Origin: Prevotella sp. DNF00663
Lineage (GTDB): Bacteria > Bacteroidota > Bacteroidia > Bacteroidales > Bacteroidaceae
Length of the DNA: 64,000 nucleotides
Assembly: GCF_001553265.1 (NCBI RefSeq)
Contig: NZ_KQ960662.1
Span: forward strand, 21,510-85,509
Direction of reading: 5' to 3'
Below the pieces are notes generated by a model, which saw only the letters and a program-made list of their open reading frames with translations, searched no databases and was not told the origin of the DNA. Shown here piece by piece: positions 8,935 to 16,667 of this stretch (the first letter of the stretch is position 1; every line of letters begins with the position of its first letter). The translations under genes and the position numbers were made by a program.

Positions 8935-10122
8935 CTATTTTTTGATATAGTTTTTCTGCCCATTGGCTATAACAACAAAGTCGTCAGAGCTGTTGTTGGT
9001 ATCTTGCAGATAACCTTTTTCGGCCGTTTTACGTTGTACGAACAGACCTTTGAAACCGCCCATCATGCCCGGTGTGTCGTCAATCAATACGGCACCGCGA
9101 TCAATGTTATTTGGCAGAGCCTTGTGAACGAGCGACTCCTTGGCACCAATCTCAACACCATCGATGATAGTATTGGTAGGAAGAATAACATAATCTTGCT
9201 TTTTGTTCGTATAAGCATTGGGGTTGTTCATTGCCACCTTGTTCTCATTGCAATATTGAGTAGCGTCTTCTTTTGTTTTTACAAGCATAATAGAGATACC
9301 TCCTCCATATCCCCATTGAAAGGCTTGAAACGTAGAAAAGTTTACAATCATATTGTCTACTTCTGGATTATCAACTGTCATGGCATATTGATGGGGAACA
9401 AAAAGCTCGAAGTTGGCTCCTGTTAAATTACGCGCTTTTGCTTTCTTTCCACCTTCGCTATGGTCTACGGCCGAGTGCGCAATGACTATACTTTGGCCGG
9501 GCTGCACGAGGTGTTCACGCCCTTTGCCGGGAATAGTGTAAAGCTGGCTGATGACAATTTTGTCCTTTTTAAGGTATTCGGCCATTTCTCCTGCTTCTGA
9601 ATCATTAGGATCCGCGGCAATCGCAACACTTAGACCGTCTGCGTATAATGGTTGGTTGCTGATATTTTTAATGGTGAGATATTCTTCATAATAGTTTCGG
9701 TCGTATGCTCCATCGTTTGAGGAACAGTTGAAAAACAGTTCGTCCAAGACAAAGGTCTTAGCCAAAGTCTCAAAAATTGGTTTAACGGCAAGTTTCAGCT
9801 CTGCGTTCTTTTGGCTAAGCGTATAGTTGTCTACTGCACCATACATGGTACAGGCACCATTCTCCGCATCTTCGACTACCACTTTGTATGTACCCTGTGG
9901 CAGTGTTGTCGTGGCAATCCCTTTGTCGTTGACGGTAGCCGTAGTCATTGCTCCCGATTTTTGTTCGGTTAGTTTAACCTGAAACTTAGCGTACATGGAA
10001 GCGTCATTTACGCCTTCAATTTGTATGGATAGCGCACACAACTGATCTTGCTCATCTTCCGAACATGAATATAGCGTAATAAAGGAAAGTATGGCAATGA
10101 ACATCCATAATAGCTTTTTCAT
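8935..10122 (-). CDS. DUF4876 surface lipoprotein
   Basis: 395 residues with a lipoprotein signal (LYSC, Cys20, followed by SEDE, a negatively charged stretch like the Bacteroidota surface-export signal). Residues about 30-110 look like a carboxypeptidase-regulatory/Ig-like fold (KGIATTTLPQGTYKVVVEDA). The centre (LDELFFNCSSNDGAYDRNYYEEYLTIKNIS, then LYADGLSVAIA) matches what I know as DUF4876, which resembles a lamin-tail-like fold. It is the first gene of the cassette and has a good promoter 48 bp upstream. By analogy with SusD-like proteins it may be the ligand-binding partner of the receptor; this is inference. Confidence 0.75.
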   Translation of the reverse strand: MKKLLWMFIAILSFITLYSCSEDEQDQLCALSIQIEGVNDASMYAKFQVKLTEQKSGAMTTATVNDKGIATTTLPQGTYKVVVEDAENGACTMYGAVDNYTLSQKNAELKLAVKPIFETLAKTFVLDELFFNCSSNDGAYDRNYYEEYLTIKNISNQPLYADGLSVAIAADPNDSEAGEMAEYLKKDKIVISQLYTIPGKGREHLVQPGQSIVIAHSAVDHSEGGKKAKARNLTGANFELFVPHQYAMTVDNPEVDNMIVNFSTFQAFQWGYGGGISIMLVKTKEDATQYCNENKVAMNNPNAYTNKKQDYVILPTNTIIDGVEIGAKESLVHKALPNNIDRGAVLIDDTPGMMGGFKGLFVQRKTAEKGYLQDTNNSSDDFVVIANGQKNYIKK

Positions 10123-10170
10123 TCTTAAATAATTTTAAAGGTTTGAATATGTATGACAAAATATTGCTTA

Positions 10171-10201
10171 CAAAGATATAAGTAATAACTCTCTACTACA
10201 A
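10171..10201 (-). promoter_or_regulatory. Promoter of the surface cassette
   Basis: On the minus strand TTG (10199-10201), 20 bases, then TATCTTTG (10171-10178), an exact match to the Bacteroidota primary-sigma pattern. It stands 48 bp before the DUF4876 gene. Confidence 0.75.
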
Positions 10202-10218
10202 TACCTAATAATAGGTAT
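10201..10218. promoter_or_regulatory. Inverted repeat at the -33 element of the cassette promoter
   Basis: ATACCTA-ATAA-TAGGTAT is a perfect 7-bp-arm palindrome touching the -33 TTG. Its position suggests an operator for a regulator of the cassette; no regulator gene lies in the cassette itself. Confidence 0.4.
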
Positions 10219-10254
10219 TTACTAATATTACTGTCCGCTAAACATAAAAATCCT

Positions 10255-10288
10255 CATCCCAACTCATTGATACATAGGAGTTAGGATG
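10255..10288 (-). terminator. Terminator after the transposase remnant
   Basis: CATCCCAACTC and GAGTTAGGATG form an 11-bp stem with one G-T pair; in minus-strand orientation it is followed by AGGATTTTTA. This is probably part of the original insertion-sequence end. Confidence 0.6.
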
Positions 10289-10311
10289 CTTTCAAGTTAT
10301 TGACAAGCCCC

Positions 10312-10719
10312 CTATTCGTTTTCTGTTACCCCTGGCGGTGATTCAGCCGCTGCTTCAAGCATTAGTTTCATGTCCGCATCCGGCATATTGAAGAAATTAT
10401 TCAAGTTGAGGTATTCCATAAGTACAATGCGCACCATAGTTGCCAGCCCGGAGAAACTCCACCGCCTCTGTAATGAGCTTTGCAGAAGTGACAGTAATAG
10501 ATTGGCAATGAGTGTGACCCATACTTGAATCTTTATGGCGTTGGCACTCTCCCCATAGAAGTTTCTAAGCGGGAAATCTTGCTTTATCTGTTTGAAGAGA
10601 GACTCTATCTGCCACCTCCTGCGGTATATGGCTACGATAGTCTCCATGGGCATGTCGAAGTCGTTGGTTAGCAAAGACACCAGTTTCGGTATCTTTCCCT
10701 TCTTGATGTCTGTTAATTC
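10312..10719 (-). pseudogene. C-terminal remnant of an IS4-family DDE transposase
   Basis: The frame reads LTDIKKGKIPKLVSLLTND, then YRRRWQIESLFKQIKQDFPL, which is the Y-R-(W)-E-K segment (Y1/C1 signature) that carries the last catalytic glutamate of IS4-type transposases. The remaining tail to the TAG at 10312 is also conserved-looking. The first two thirds, with both catalytic aspartates, are missing: homology begins directly after the TAA of the EamA gene at 10720. The remnant therefore marks an insertion followed by deletion, or a one-ended rearrangement. An in-frame GTG at 10680 could start a 122-residue peptide, but this would not be an active transposase. Confidence 0.8.
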
Positions 10720-11640
10720 TTATTTTTCCTCTGTCACCGTGGCGTCTCGCTTGGATTTCGATTTCGTAACGAGCCAGACGCCAGTGAAGACGAGGATAAC
10801 GGCTAAGCCTTGTGACCATTTAAATACGGCGATACCGGCCAAAACACTCACCGAAACCGATACTAACGGTTGCACATAGTTGTAGATACTCACCACCGTA
10901 GGGCGCAAAATGCGTTGTCCAATCATCGTTAGTATATAGCTAAAATACGTTCCGAAGAATACCACGAAGCCCACTTCCAACCATGTTTTTGTTGCTATGG
11001 CGTTCCAATCGGTTTGCATCACGTGATGACCGGAAAAAGGTAGAATCATGATAGCGGCCCATAAAAACATCCATTTGTTGATGGTGAATACTGAATATCG
11101 CTTGATAAGTGGGTTGAACAGGCTCAGATAGAGGGCAAAAGACAACTGTGCCCCCATACAAAGCAGGTCACCTCGGATGTCACCAACCTTGGAACTGGCT
11201 GCCGTCATGCTCGTTAAGATTAATATCAGAGCACCAATACACCCCAGTAACACACCTCCCACCTTTTTAGGAGTGATAGGCTCGTGCAGGATAACGAATG
11301 AGAGTATCATGGCAAAGATGGGCATTGAGGTGGTCATGATGCTGGCATTGCTGGGCGAAGTGATGCTTAATCCGATGGTGTAGCAGCATTGATTGCACAC
11401 CAAACCGAACAATCCGGCACCTGCAAACCGCAGGATGTCGCGCAAGGGCACGTGTTCGTATGTCGTAAACAAGGATGTTATCCAAAACAAGATGGCTCCG
11501 CCCAATACACGGAAAGATACCAAATCTATTCCATCTATCCCATGTAGCATGGCATCTTTGCCTATCGGGGCCATCAATCCCCAAAATGTGCATGCGCCAA
11601 GCATGCTCAGATGGGCAATAAGTGGTTTGTTGTTTGTCAT
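10720..11640 (-). CDS. EamA/DMT-family transporter
   Basis: 306 residues with about ten hydrophobic segments in the two-fold EamA repeat layout. Markers are GACTFWGLMAPIGKDAM in the first helix, SPSNASIMTTSMPIFAMILS at the end of the first half and LRPTVVSIYNYVQPLVSVSVSVL in the second. The product is an inner-membrane drug/metabolite permease of unknown substrate. The C-terminus (KSKRDATVTEEK) ends exactly where the transposase remnant begins, but it is an ordinary charged tail, so truncation is unlikely. A -10-like TACTTTTG lies at 11669-11676. Confidence 0.88.
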   Translation of the reverse strand: MTNNKPLIAHLSMLGACTFWGLMAPIGKDAMLHGIDGIDLVSFRVLGGAILFWITSLFTTYEHVPLRDILRFAGAGLFGLVCNQCCYTIGLSITSPSNASIMTTSMPIFAMILSFVILHEPITPKKVGGVLLGCIGALILILTSMTAASSKVGDIRGDLLCMGAQLSFALYLSLFNPLIKRYSVFTINKWMFLWAAIMILPFSGHHVMQTDWNAIATKTWLEVGFVVFFGTYFSYILTMIGQRILRPTVVSIYNYVQPLVSVSVSVLAGIAVFKWSQGLAVILVFTGVWLVTKSKSKRDATVTEEK

Positions 11641-11751
11641 CGCTATAACTATATATTAAAAAGCGTTGCAAAAGTACGAATTTATTAGGAGCCTCTGTCG
11701 CGTGATGGAATATTTTTGCTAAATTTGTAGTAAACCAATTATGAGACTGTT

Positions 11752-12567
11752 ATGTCTAAATACGCAGACTACATAGAGCAAATAGAAATCGAGTCATTGT
11801 GGAGTGGTGTGAAGCACGTTGTGTGGAATTTGGATCGTCGGGTGAACATCCTTAGTGGTGTGAACGGAGTGGGTAAGAGCACCATCTTGAACAAAGTGCT
11901 GAAAGGATTGAGCAGTGGAGGCGAGTTTCCCAGCCATATGCTCAAGGGCGTCAGGCTGAAAGTATCGCCCGTAGATGCCCGTTGGATACGTTATGATGCC
12001 ATCCGTTCGTTCGATAGACCGCTGTTGAATCTAGACAGTGTGGCCAAGATGGAGGTGTCGCTTGCTACCGAACTCGACTGGCAACTGTTCCAATTGCAGC
12101 GTAAGTATCTCGATTATCAAGTGAACATAGGCAATCGTATCATCCAAACCTTGCAGAGCTGTGAACCCAATAGCGCTGAACAGGCGCAAGCATTCTCGGC
12201 TCCCAAAAAGCTGTTTCAAGACATGATAGACAGTCTGTATGCCGAAACGGGCAAGACCATCGTGCGTACCGAGAACGAGATACGGTTCTCACAATTGGGT
12301 GAAACACTCGTGCCTTACCAACTATCCAGTGGTGAGAAGCAGATATTGTGTATCTTGTTGACTGTCTTAGTGGAAGATAATCAGCCCTATGTACTCTTCA
12401 TGGACGAGCCGGAAGTGAGTCTCCATTTCGAGTGGCAGAAGCAGTTGATAGACCTAATCCTAAAATTAAACCCCAATATACAGATTATCATGACCACTCA
12501 TAGTCCTGCCGTCATCATGAACGGATGGATGGAACATGTGACCGAAGTGACCGATATAACCTTGTAA
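11752..12567 (+). CDS. AAA ATPase of the OLD/AriA-like type
   Basis: 271 residues. Walker A is G36-VNGVGKST, the ABC-type signature LSSGEKQ is at 191-197, Walker B is YVLFMDEPEVSLH (Asp218, Glu219) and the switch histidine is His250 in TTHSP. This is the compact SMC/OLD-type ABC ATPase arrangement (AAA_15/AAA_21) with a short middle insert. The stop is 4 bp before the DUF4435 gene, so the two are translated together. ATPase plus DUF4435 pairs include the PARIS anti-phage system (AriA-AriB). This protein has no room for a long coiled-coil insert. A possible -7 TAAATTTG lies at 11720-11727. Confidence 0.85.
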   Translation: MSKYADYIEQIEIESLWSGVKHVVWNLDRRVNILSGVNGVGKSTILNKVLKGLSSGGEFPSHMLKGVRLKVSPVDARWIRYDAIRSFDRPLLNLDSVAKMEVSLATELDWQLFQLQRKYLDYQVNIGNRIIQTLQSCEPNSAEQAQAFSAPKKLFQDMIDSLYAETGKTIVRTENEIRFSQLGETLVPYQLSSGEKQILCILLTVLVEDNQPYVLFMDEPEVSLHFEWQKQLIDLILKLNPNIQIIMTTHSPAVIMNGWMEHVTEVTDITL

Positions 12568-12571
12568 GCCT

Positions 12572-13579
12572 ATGCCTAACCGTCTCAGTGCGAACATTAA
12601 TTCGCAGTATTTTCGTGCGGCCAACCAGCTTACAGCCAAGCATGCACGCCGCAAGATTGCCGTTTATGTGGAGAGCTACGACGACATTTACTTTTGGCGC
12701 ACGGTGCTTGGTGACTTCGAAGACGACACACGCTACTTTGAAATTATGCTTCCCTCGCGCGGTAGGCATTTGGAACGCGGCAAGAAGGCGGCCATCTCGA
12801 AGTTGCTAGAGGGAGTAGGGAGCGACATGATAGCGTGTGTGGACGCCGATTACGACTATCTGATGCAAGGGGCATCTCCGGCTTCTCAGCAAATGATGGA
12901 GAATCCTTACATCTTCCATACCTATGCTTATGCCATCGAAAACCTACAGTGCTATGCGCCATCGCTTCATAATGTGTGTGTGGCGGCAGTACTTAACGAC
13001 CGGATGCTCTTCGATTTTGAGGCCTATTTAGCTACATATTCAGAGATTATATTCCCTCTCTTTGTTTGGAATATATGGTTTTATCGTAGTACACATTACC
13101 ACGATTTCACCCTAACTGACCTCAATGCAATTATTGATATTGGTGATTTTCGCCTGCGGAATGTAGAGAGAGGATTGGACAACTTGCGGAAAAAGGTGGG
13201 GCGTAAGGCCGAAACTTTCCGCCATGCTTTCCCTGATGCCAAGGAAAGTTACCTACAGGTGAAGAACGACTTGAAGGCTTTGGGTGTCACACCACAGACC
13301 ACCTATCTTTATATACAGGGGCATCACCTCTTCGATAGAGTTGTGGTTCCAATGCTCAACTCCGTTTGTCATCAGCTTTACAAGGAACGTGAAGACGAGA
13401 TACGTAGGGAGGCTATCCACAACACACAGTATCGTACGGAGATAGCAGCATACGATGGGAGCACCGGAAACATAGCTGATTTATTGAAGAAGAATACGGG
13501 TTACAGGCAGTCGGAGCCTTTCAAGCGTATTCAAAGAGATATAGATGCCTATTTGGAAGGGCTTGTTTCTCACCCATAG
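12572..13579 (+). CDS. DUF4435 (Toprim-like) protein, AriB-like
   Basis: 335 residues. The N-terminal half has the Toprim acidic pattern: VYVESYDDIYFW with Glu34, and ACVDADYDY with Asp91, Asp93 and Asp95. This is what I know as DUF4435. In PARIS the DUF4435 protein AriB is a Toprim nuclease that is released from its ATPase partner and cuts tRNA. The C-terminal half (about 130-335) is helical and unassigned. A role in phage defence is plausible from the pairing, but similar pairs are widespread in Bacteroidota and may have another function, so the family call is firmer than the role. Confidence 0.75.
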   Translation: MPNRLSANINSQYFRAANQLTAKHARRKIAVYVESYDDIYFWRTVLGDFEDDTRYFEIMLPSRGRHLERGKKAAISKLLEGVGSDMIACVDADYDYLMQGASPASQQMMENPYIFHTYAYAIENLQCYAPSLHNVCVAAVLNDRMLFDFEAYLATYSEIIFPLFVWNIWFYRSTHYHDFTLTDLNAIIDIGDFRLRNVERGLDNLRKKVGRKAETFRHAFPDAKESYLQVKNDLKALGVTPQTTYLYIQGHHLFDRVVVPMLNSVCHQLYKEREDEIRREAIHNTQYRTEIAAYDGSTGNIADLLKKNTGYRQSEPFKRIQRDIDAYLEGLVSHP

Positions 13580-13596
13580 CGTTTTACTTGGATTTA

Positions 13597-13679
13597 CTGA
13601 AAAGCCCTCGCAGCAATGCTGCGAGGGCTTTTCAGTATTGTTGCCGAGGCTCAACAACGATGTTGCCAAGCCTCGGCAG
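13597..13679. repeat. 83-bp intergenic element, copy A
   Basis: CTG, then AAAAGCCCTCG, CAGCAATGCTG, CGAGGGCTTTT, CAGTATTGTTG, CCGAGGCTCAA, CAACGATGTTG, CCAAGCCTCGG, then CAG. In this copy blocks 1 and 2 are exact reverse complements, giving a 41-base perfect hairpin, and blocks 3 and 4 nearly so. It fills the gap between two converging genes, so it may also end transcription from both sides. Confidence 0.9.
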
Positions 13680-13689
13680 CAATTTCATA

Positions 13690-15273
13690 TTACTGTACTT
13701 GCTTCGGAAGAGCTACTCCTTGGTAAGCTTTGTTGCGCTCTTTACGAAGAATAGTCTGCATATCGAAGAGTGTTTCTGGGTTCTTGTTTGCCAGATTTTG
13801 TTGTTCTGATACATCGCTATGTATATTGTATAGCTGTGGCGTAGCAAGGTAACCGCTCTCAGCATCGCCTGCCCATTTGATGATAGGTTGGCCATCGCTC
13901 GCTTCGATATACTTCCAATTGTGAGTTCTGATAGACAGTGCGTGGTTGGAAGCTTGCTCTACTACCCAAGGACGACCGACGGTGTCGTCGCCTAAGAAAG
14001 TAGACATATAGTTGTGACTATCGGGAGCACTGCCTTGCGGAAGAGTTGCATTGACGAGCGATGCAAGCGAGCCCATCAAGTCGATGTGCGATAATAGTGC
14101 TGTAGAAGTCTGATTTCCTTTGATTTTTCCTTGCCAGCTGACGATGAACGGAACGGCTGTTCCACCTTCGAATGTGCTGTACTTGTTACCACGCCAAGGA
14201 CCTGCTGGACGGTGACCGTTGAGCAATTCCTTCGCTTGGTCTACATATCCGTCGTCAAGAATAGGACCGTTGTCGCTTGTAAGGATGACAATGGTGTTGT
14301 CGGTAAGCCCAAGTTTGTCGAGTGTTTGCATGATTTGACCCACCGACCAGTCGAATTCTACGATGGCATCACCGCGTAATCCCATGCCACTCTTGCCGCG
14401 GAAACGGGCATTCGGGAACCGAGGAACATGCACGTCGTTGGTTGCAAAGTACATGAAGAAGGGTTCTTTCTGGTGGTTTTGAATGAAATTGATAGCGTGA
14501 GAGGTAATAGAGTCGGCAATATTTTCGTCTTTCCAAAGTGCCTTACCACCACCTTTCATATAGCCGATACGGCCGATACCATTCACGATAGACATGTCGT
14601 GACCCATGCTAGACTTCAAGTTGTAGAGCAATTCGGGATTGTCTTTGCCTGTGGGTTCGCCCGGAAAGTTTTCCTTATAACTTACGAAAATAGGTGCCGA
14701 AGGGTCGTGGTTGACCACCTTTCCGTCCTCGATGAATACGCAGGGAACGCGGTCGGCCGTGGCAGCCATGATGTAGTGATAGTCGAATCCAAGGTCGCCC
14801 AGACTCTGGGGAAGCGGCGCATTCCAGTCTTGTGTGCCTGCTTGGTCGCCCAAACCTAGGTGCCATTTGCCGATGGCAGCAGTGCTATAGCCACGGCTTT
14901 TGAACATGTCGGCAAGTGTAAATTGGCTAGGATGGATTATCATTCCGGCATTGCCGGCAGCAATATCGGTGTCGGGACGGCGCCAAGCGTATTCGCCTGT
15001 CAGCAACGAATAGCGTGAGGGAGTACTGGTAGAAGCGATAGCATGACCGTCGGTGAATCTGATTCCGCAGCCGGCGAGGCGATTGACATTAGGTGTCTTT
15101 ACGTTTTTGGCACCGTAACATTCCAAGTCTCCGTAGCCCAAATCGTCGGCTACAATGAGTATAACGTTTGGACGTTGAGGGTCTACAGTTTTCTTTCCCC
15201 GGTTGTTGGCTGCATTAGCGACTTGCGCTGAAGACGCCAACAACAAGGCACATGATAAATAAGTCCTATTCAT
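13690..15273 (-). CDS. Sulfatase (S1 family, serine type)
   Basis: 527 residues with a signal peptide (SSAQVANA, cleavage near 22). The start NVILIVADDLGYGDLECYG gives the metal-binding Asp pair. The activation motif is S-T-P-S-R in STSTPSRYSLLTGEYAWR, a serine-type site that needs an anaerobic sulfatase-maturing enzyme to become formylglycine. KWHLGLG and the late DNGPILDDG (Asp-Asn metal ligands) complete the alkaline-phosphatase-fold active site. It is periplasmic and removes sulfate esters, probably from host or dietary glycans. There is no SusC/SusD pair or glycosidase next to it, so the substrate cannot be told from context. A -7 match TAACTTTG is at 15315-15322. Confidence 0.92.
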   Translation of the reverse strand: MNRTYLSCALLLASSAQVANAANNRGKKTVDPQRPNVILIVADDLGYGDLECYGAKNVKTPNVNRLAGCGIRFTDGHAIASTSTPSRYSLLTGEYAWRRPDTDIAAGNAGMIIHPSQFTLADMFKSRGYSTAAIGKWHLGLGDQAGTQDWNAPLPQSLGDLGFDYHYIMAATADRVPCVFIEDGKVVNHDPSAPIFVSYKENFPGEPTGKDNPELLYNLKSSMGHDMSIVNGIGRIGYMKGGGKALWKDENIADSITSHAINFIQNHQKEPFFMYFATNDVHVPRFPNARFRGKSGMGLRGDAIVEFDWSVGQIMQTLDKLGLTDNTIVILTSDNGPILDDGYVDQAKELLNGHRPAGPWRGNKYSTFEGGTAVPFIVSWQGKIKGNQTSTALLSHIDLMGSLASLVNATLPQGSAPDSHNYMSTFLGDDTVGRPWVVEQASNHALSIRTHNWKYIEASDGQPIIKWAGDAESGYLATPQLYNIHSDVSEQQNLANKNPETLFDMQTILRKERNKAYQGVALPKQVQ

Positions 15274-15402
15274 TTTTGCTGTTTAGATTATTTGGATTAT
15301 TGGGTATCTGGGTACAAAGTTAATTAATAAAGTTGATAATGGAATTCTATTGGCGTGAAAAAGATTTTTGATTATATGTTTTTATTTGTGTTTGGATTCT
15401 GC

Positions 15403-15410
15403 TATCTTTG
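15403..15410 (+). promoter_or_regulatory. -7 box of the sigma-factor gene
   Basis: TATCTTTG matches TAnnTTTG exactly, 19 bp before the ATG. No good -33 TTG is seen at 19-21 bp, so the promoter may need an activator. Confidence 0.5.
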
Positions 15411-15429
15411 TAGAAAAGAACGATAGGAT

Positions 15430-16179
15430 ATGAGAAAGATAAAAACAGGCAAGCCCTTATCGGAACGTGAGGGAGAATCTTTGAACCTATATCTAGACGA
15501 GATAGGGAAAGAAAATCTACTGACTGTAGAAGAAGAACAAGAACTTTCTGAGGCTGTAAAAAGCGGTAATCGTCGGGCGCTGGATAAGTTGACGACAGCC
15601 AATCTGCGCTTTGTGGTGTCGGTGGCTAAGTATTATCAAGACCAAGGAGTGGGTATAACCGATCTTATCAGCGAAGGAAATCTGGGGCTTATTAAGGCTG
15701 CTCAGAACTTCGATGCGTCGCATGGGGTACGCTTTGTGAAGTTTGCTGAACCCTATGTGAGGCGTTCTATTGAGCGGGCTGTAAAGGAACAGTCGGGTAT
15801 CTATCGTTTACCGGCAGGCGAAAATAGTCCGCAAGATGAGGCCAACAGTCATCCGTTTTCGGTTGATGCACCGCTGGTTGAAGGCAAGCAGATGAGTCTT
15901 TTGAGCGTATTGAAGGATGAATCGGCTCCTGAAGCAGACGAACATGTACTCACAGAGTCGCTACGCGAGGCGTTGGTAGAGGCTATGTCGGTGCTCGATG
16001 AGCGTGAACGTGTGGTGGTGGAAGCTTGTTTCGGTATTAATAGTACGCATCTGACGATGGCCGAAATTGGTCGTGAGATGGGGTTGAAGCGCGAACGTGT
16101 GCGCCAAATTCGCGATAAAGCAGTGCGTAAGATGCTCCGAAATTCTAGTAATAGTCAGTTGAAAAGCTATCTCAAATAA
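15430..16179 (+). CDS. Sigma-70 family factor, RpoD paralogue lacking region 3
   Basis: 249 residues. Region 1.2 (LNLYLDEIGKENLLTVEEEQEL), region 2 (LTTANLRFVVSVAKYYQDQG, LISEGNLGLIKAA) and region 4 (LTMAEIGREMGLKRERVRQIRDKAVRKM) are clear and close to the primary sigma factor of Bacteroidota. Between RLP at 127 and SVDAPLVEG at 144 only about 16 residues remain where the primary factor has about 50, so the region 3 helices are gone. The region 2.3 aromatic pair (WW in YAVWWIRQ of the primary factor) is replaced by FAEPYVRRS. It is therefore an alternative sigma factor, not the housekeeping one. Its 3' end overlaps the converging acetyltransferase gene by 13 bp. Confidence 0.88.
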   Translation: MRKIKTGKPLSEREGESLNLYLDEIGKENLLTVEEEQELSEAVKSGNRRALDKLTTANLRFVVSVAKYYQDQGVGITDLISEGNLGLIKAAQNFDASHGVRFVKFAEPYVRRSIERAVKEQSGIYRLPAGENSPQDEANSHPFSVDAPLVEGKQMSLLSVLKDESAPEADEHVLTESLREALVEAMSVLDERERVVVEACFGINSTHLTMAEIGREMGLKRERVRQIRDKAVRKMLRNSSNSQLKSYLK

Positions 16180-16667
16180 CGTTTCAACTGGTAGGCCAAG
16201 CGTGGTTCTCCGTTCTCAAGATAGATGATTCCGCAATAGCTGAAACCGTATTTGAGAATGCAACGTTGCATGATGACATTATCGCGGTGGGTATCTATGC
16301 GAACGCTATCGGTCTGCGTGAAGCAGTAATCCATGATGGTGCGGAAGACACCATGTACCTGTGGCAGGCTCGCCACGCGGTGTACGACGTGATAATCGGC
16401 CGTGTTGTCGAGCCACTTTCCATCTTCTATATAAGTATAGGTGGGGTCGGGGCCGGGAATAAAAGCGAATGTTGCCACGCCAAGTTCCTTTTCGTCTTCC
16501 ATGATATAGCTGTGATGATGGGTTATATCATGGATGATTTGTTCACGCGAAGGGTGGTTATCGTCCCATTGATGAAGATTTCCGCTGCTTCGCATGATCT
16601 TTCTTCCTTCATCAATCAGCGACATTATCGTTTCGAGGTCTTCTTGTTGGGCTTGTCGAATTTTCAT
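16167..16667 (-). CDS. GNAT-family N-acetyltransferase
   Basis: 166 residues beginning MKIRQAQQEDLETIMSLIDEGRKIM, the usual start of a GNAT domain, with the later segment VRIDTHRDNVIMQRCILKYGFSYCGIIYLENGE giving the typical motif A/B end of the fold (acetyl-CoA binding and the GF..CGI..L strand). It transfers an acyl group from CoA to an unknown amine. Its ATG overlaps the TGA of the patatin gene (ATGA), so the two are co-translated. The 3' end overlaps the sigma-factor gene. Confidence 0.85.
   Translation of the reverse strand: MKIRQAQQEDLETIMSLIDEGRKIMRSSGNLHQWDDNHPSREQIIHDITHHHSYIMEDEKELGVATFAFIPGPDPTYTYIEDGKWLDNTADYHVVHRVASLPQVHGVFRTIMDYCFTQTDSVRIDTHRDNVIMQRCILKYGFSYCGIIYLENGEPRLAYQLKRYLR

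Noticed and set aside
13597..13679. Simple intrinsic terminator between converging genes
   Set aside because: The hairpin is strong, but the same 83-bp plan occurs between divergent genes (44352) and upstream of higBA (20746), and most copies lack a T run, so termination alone does not explain it.
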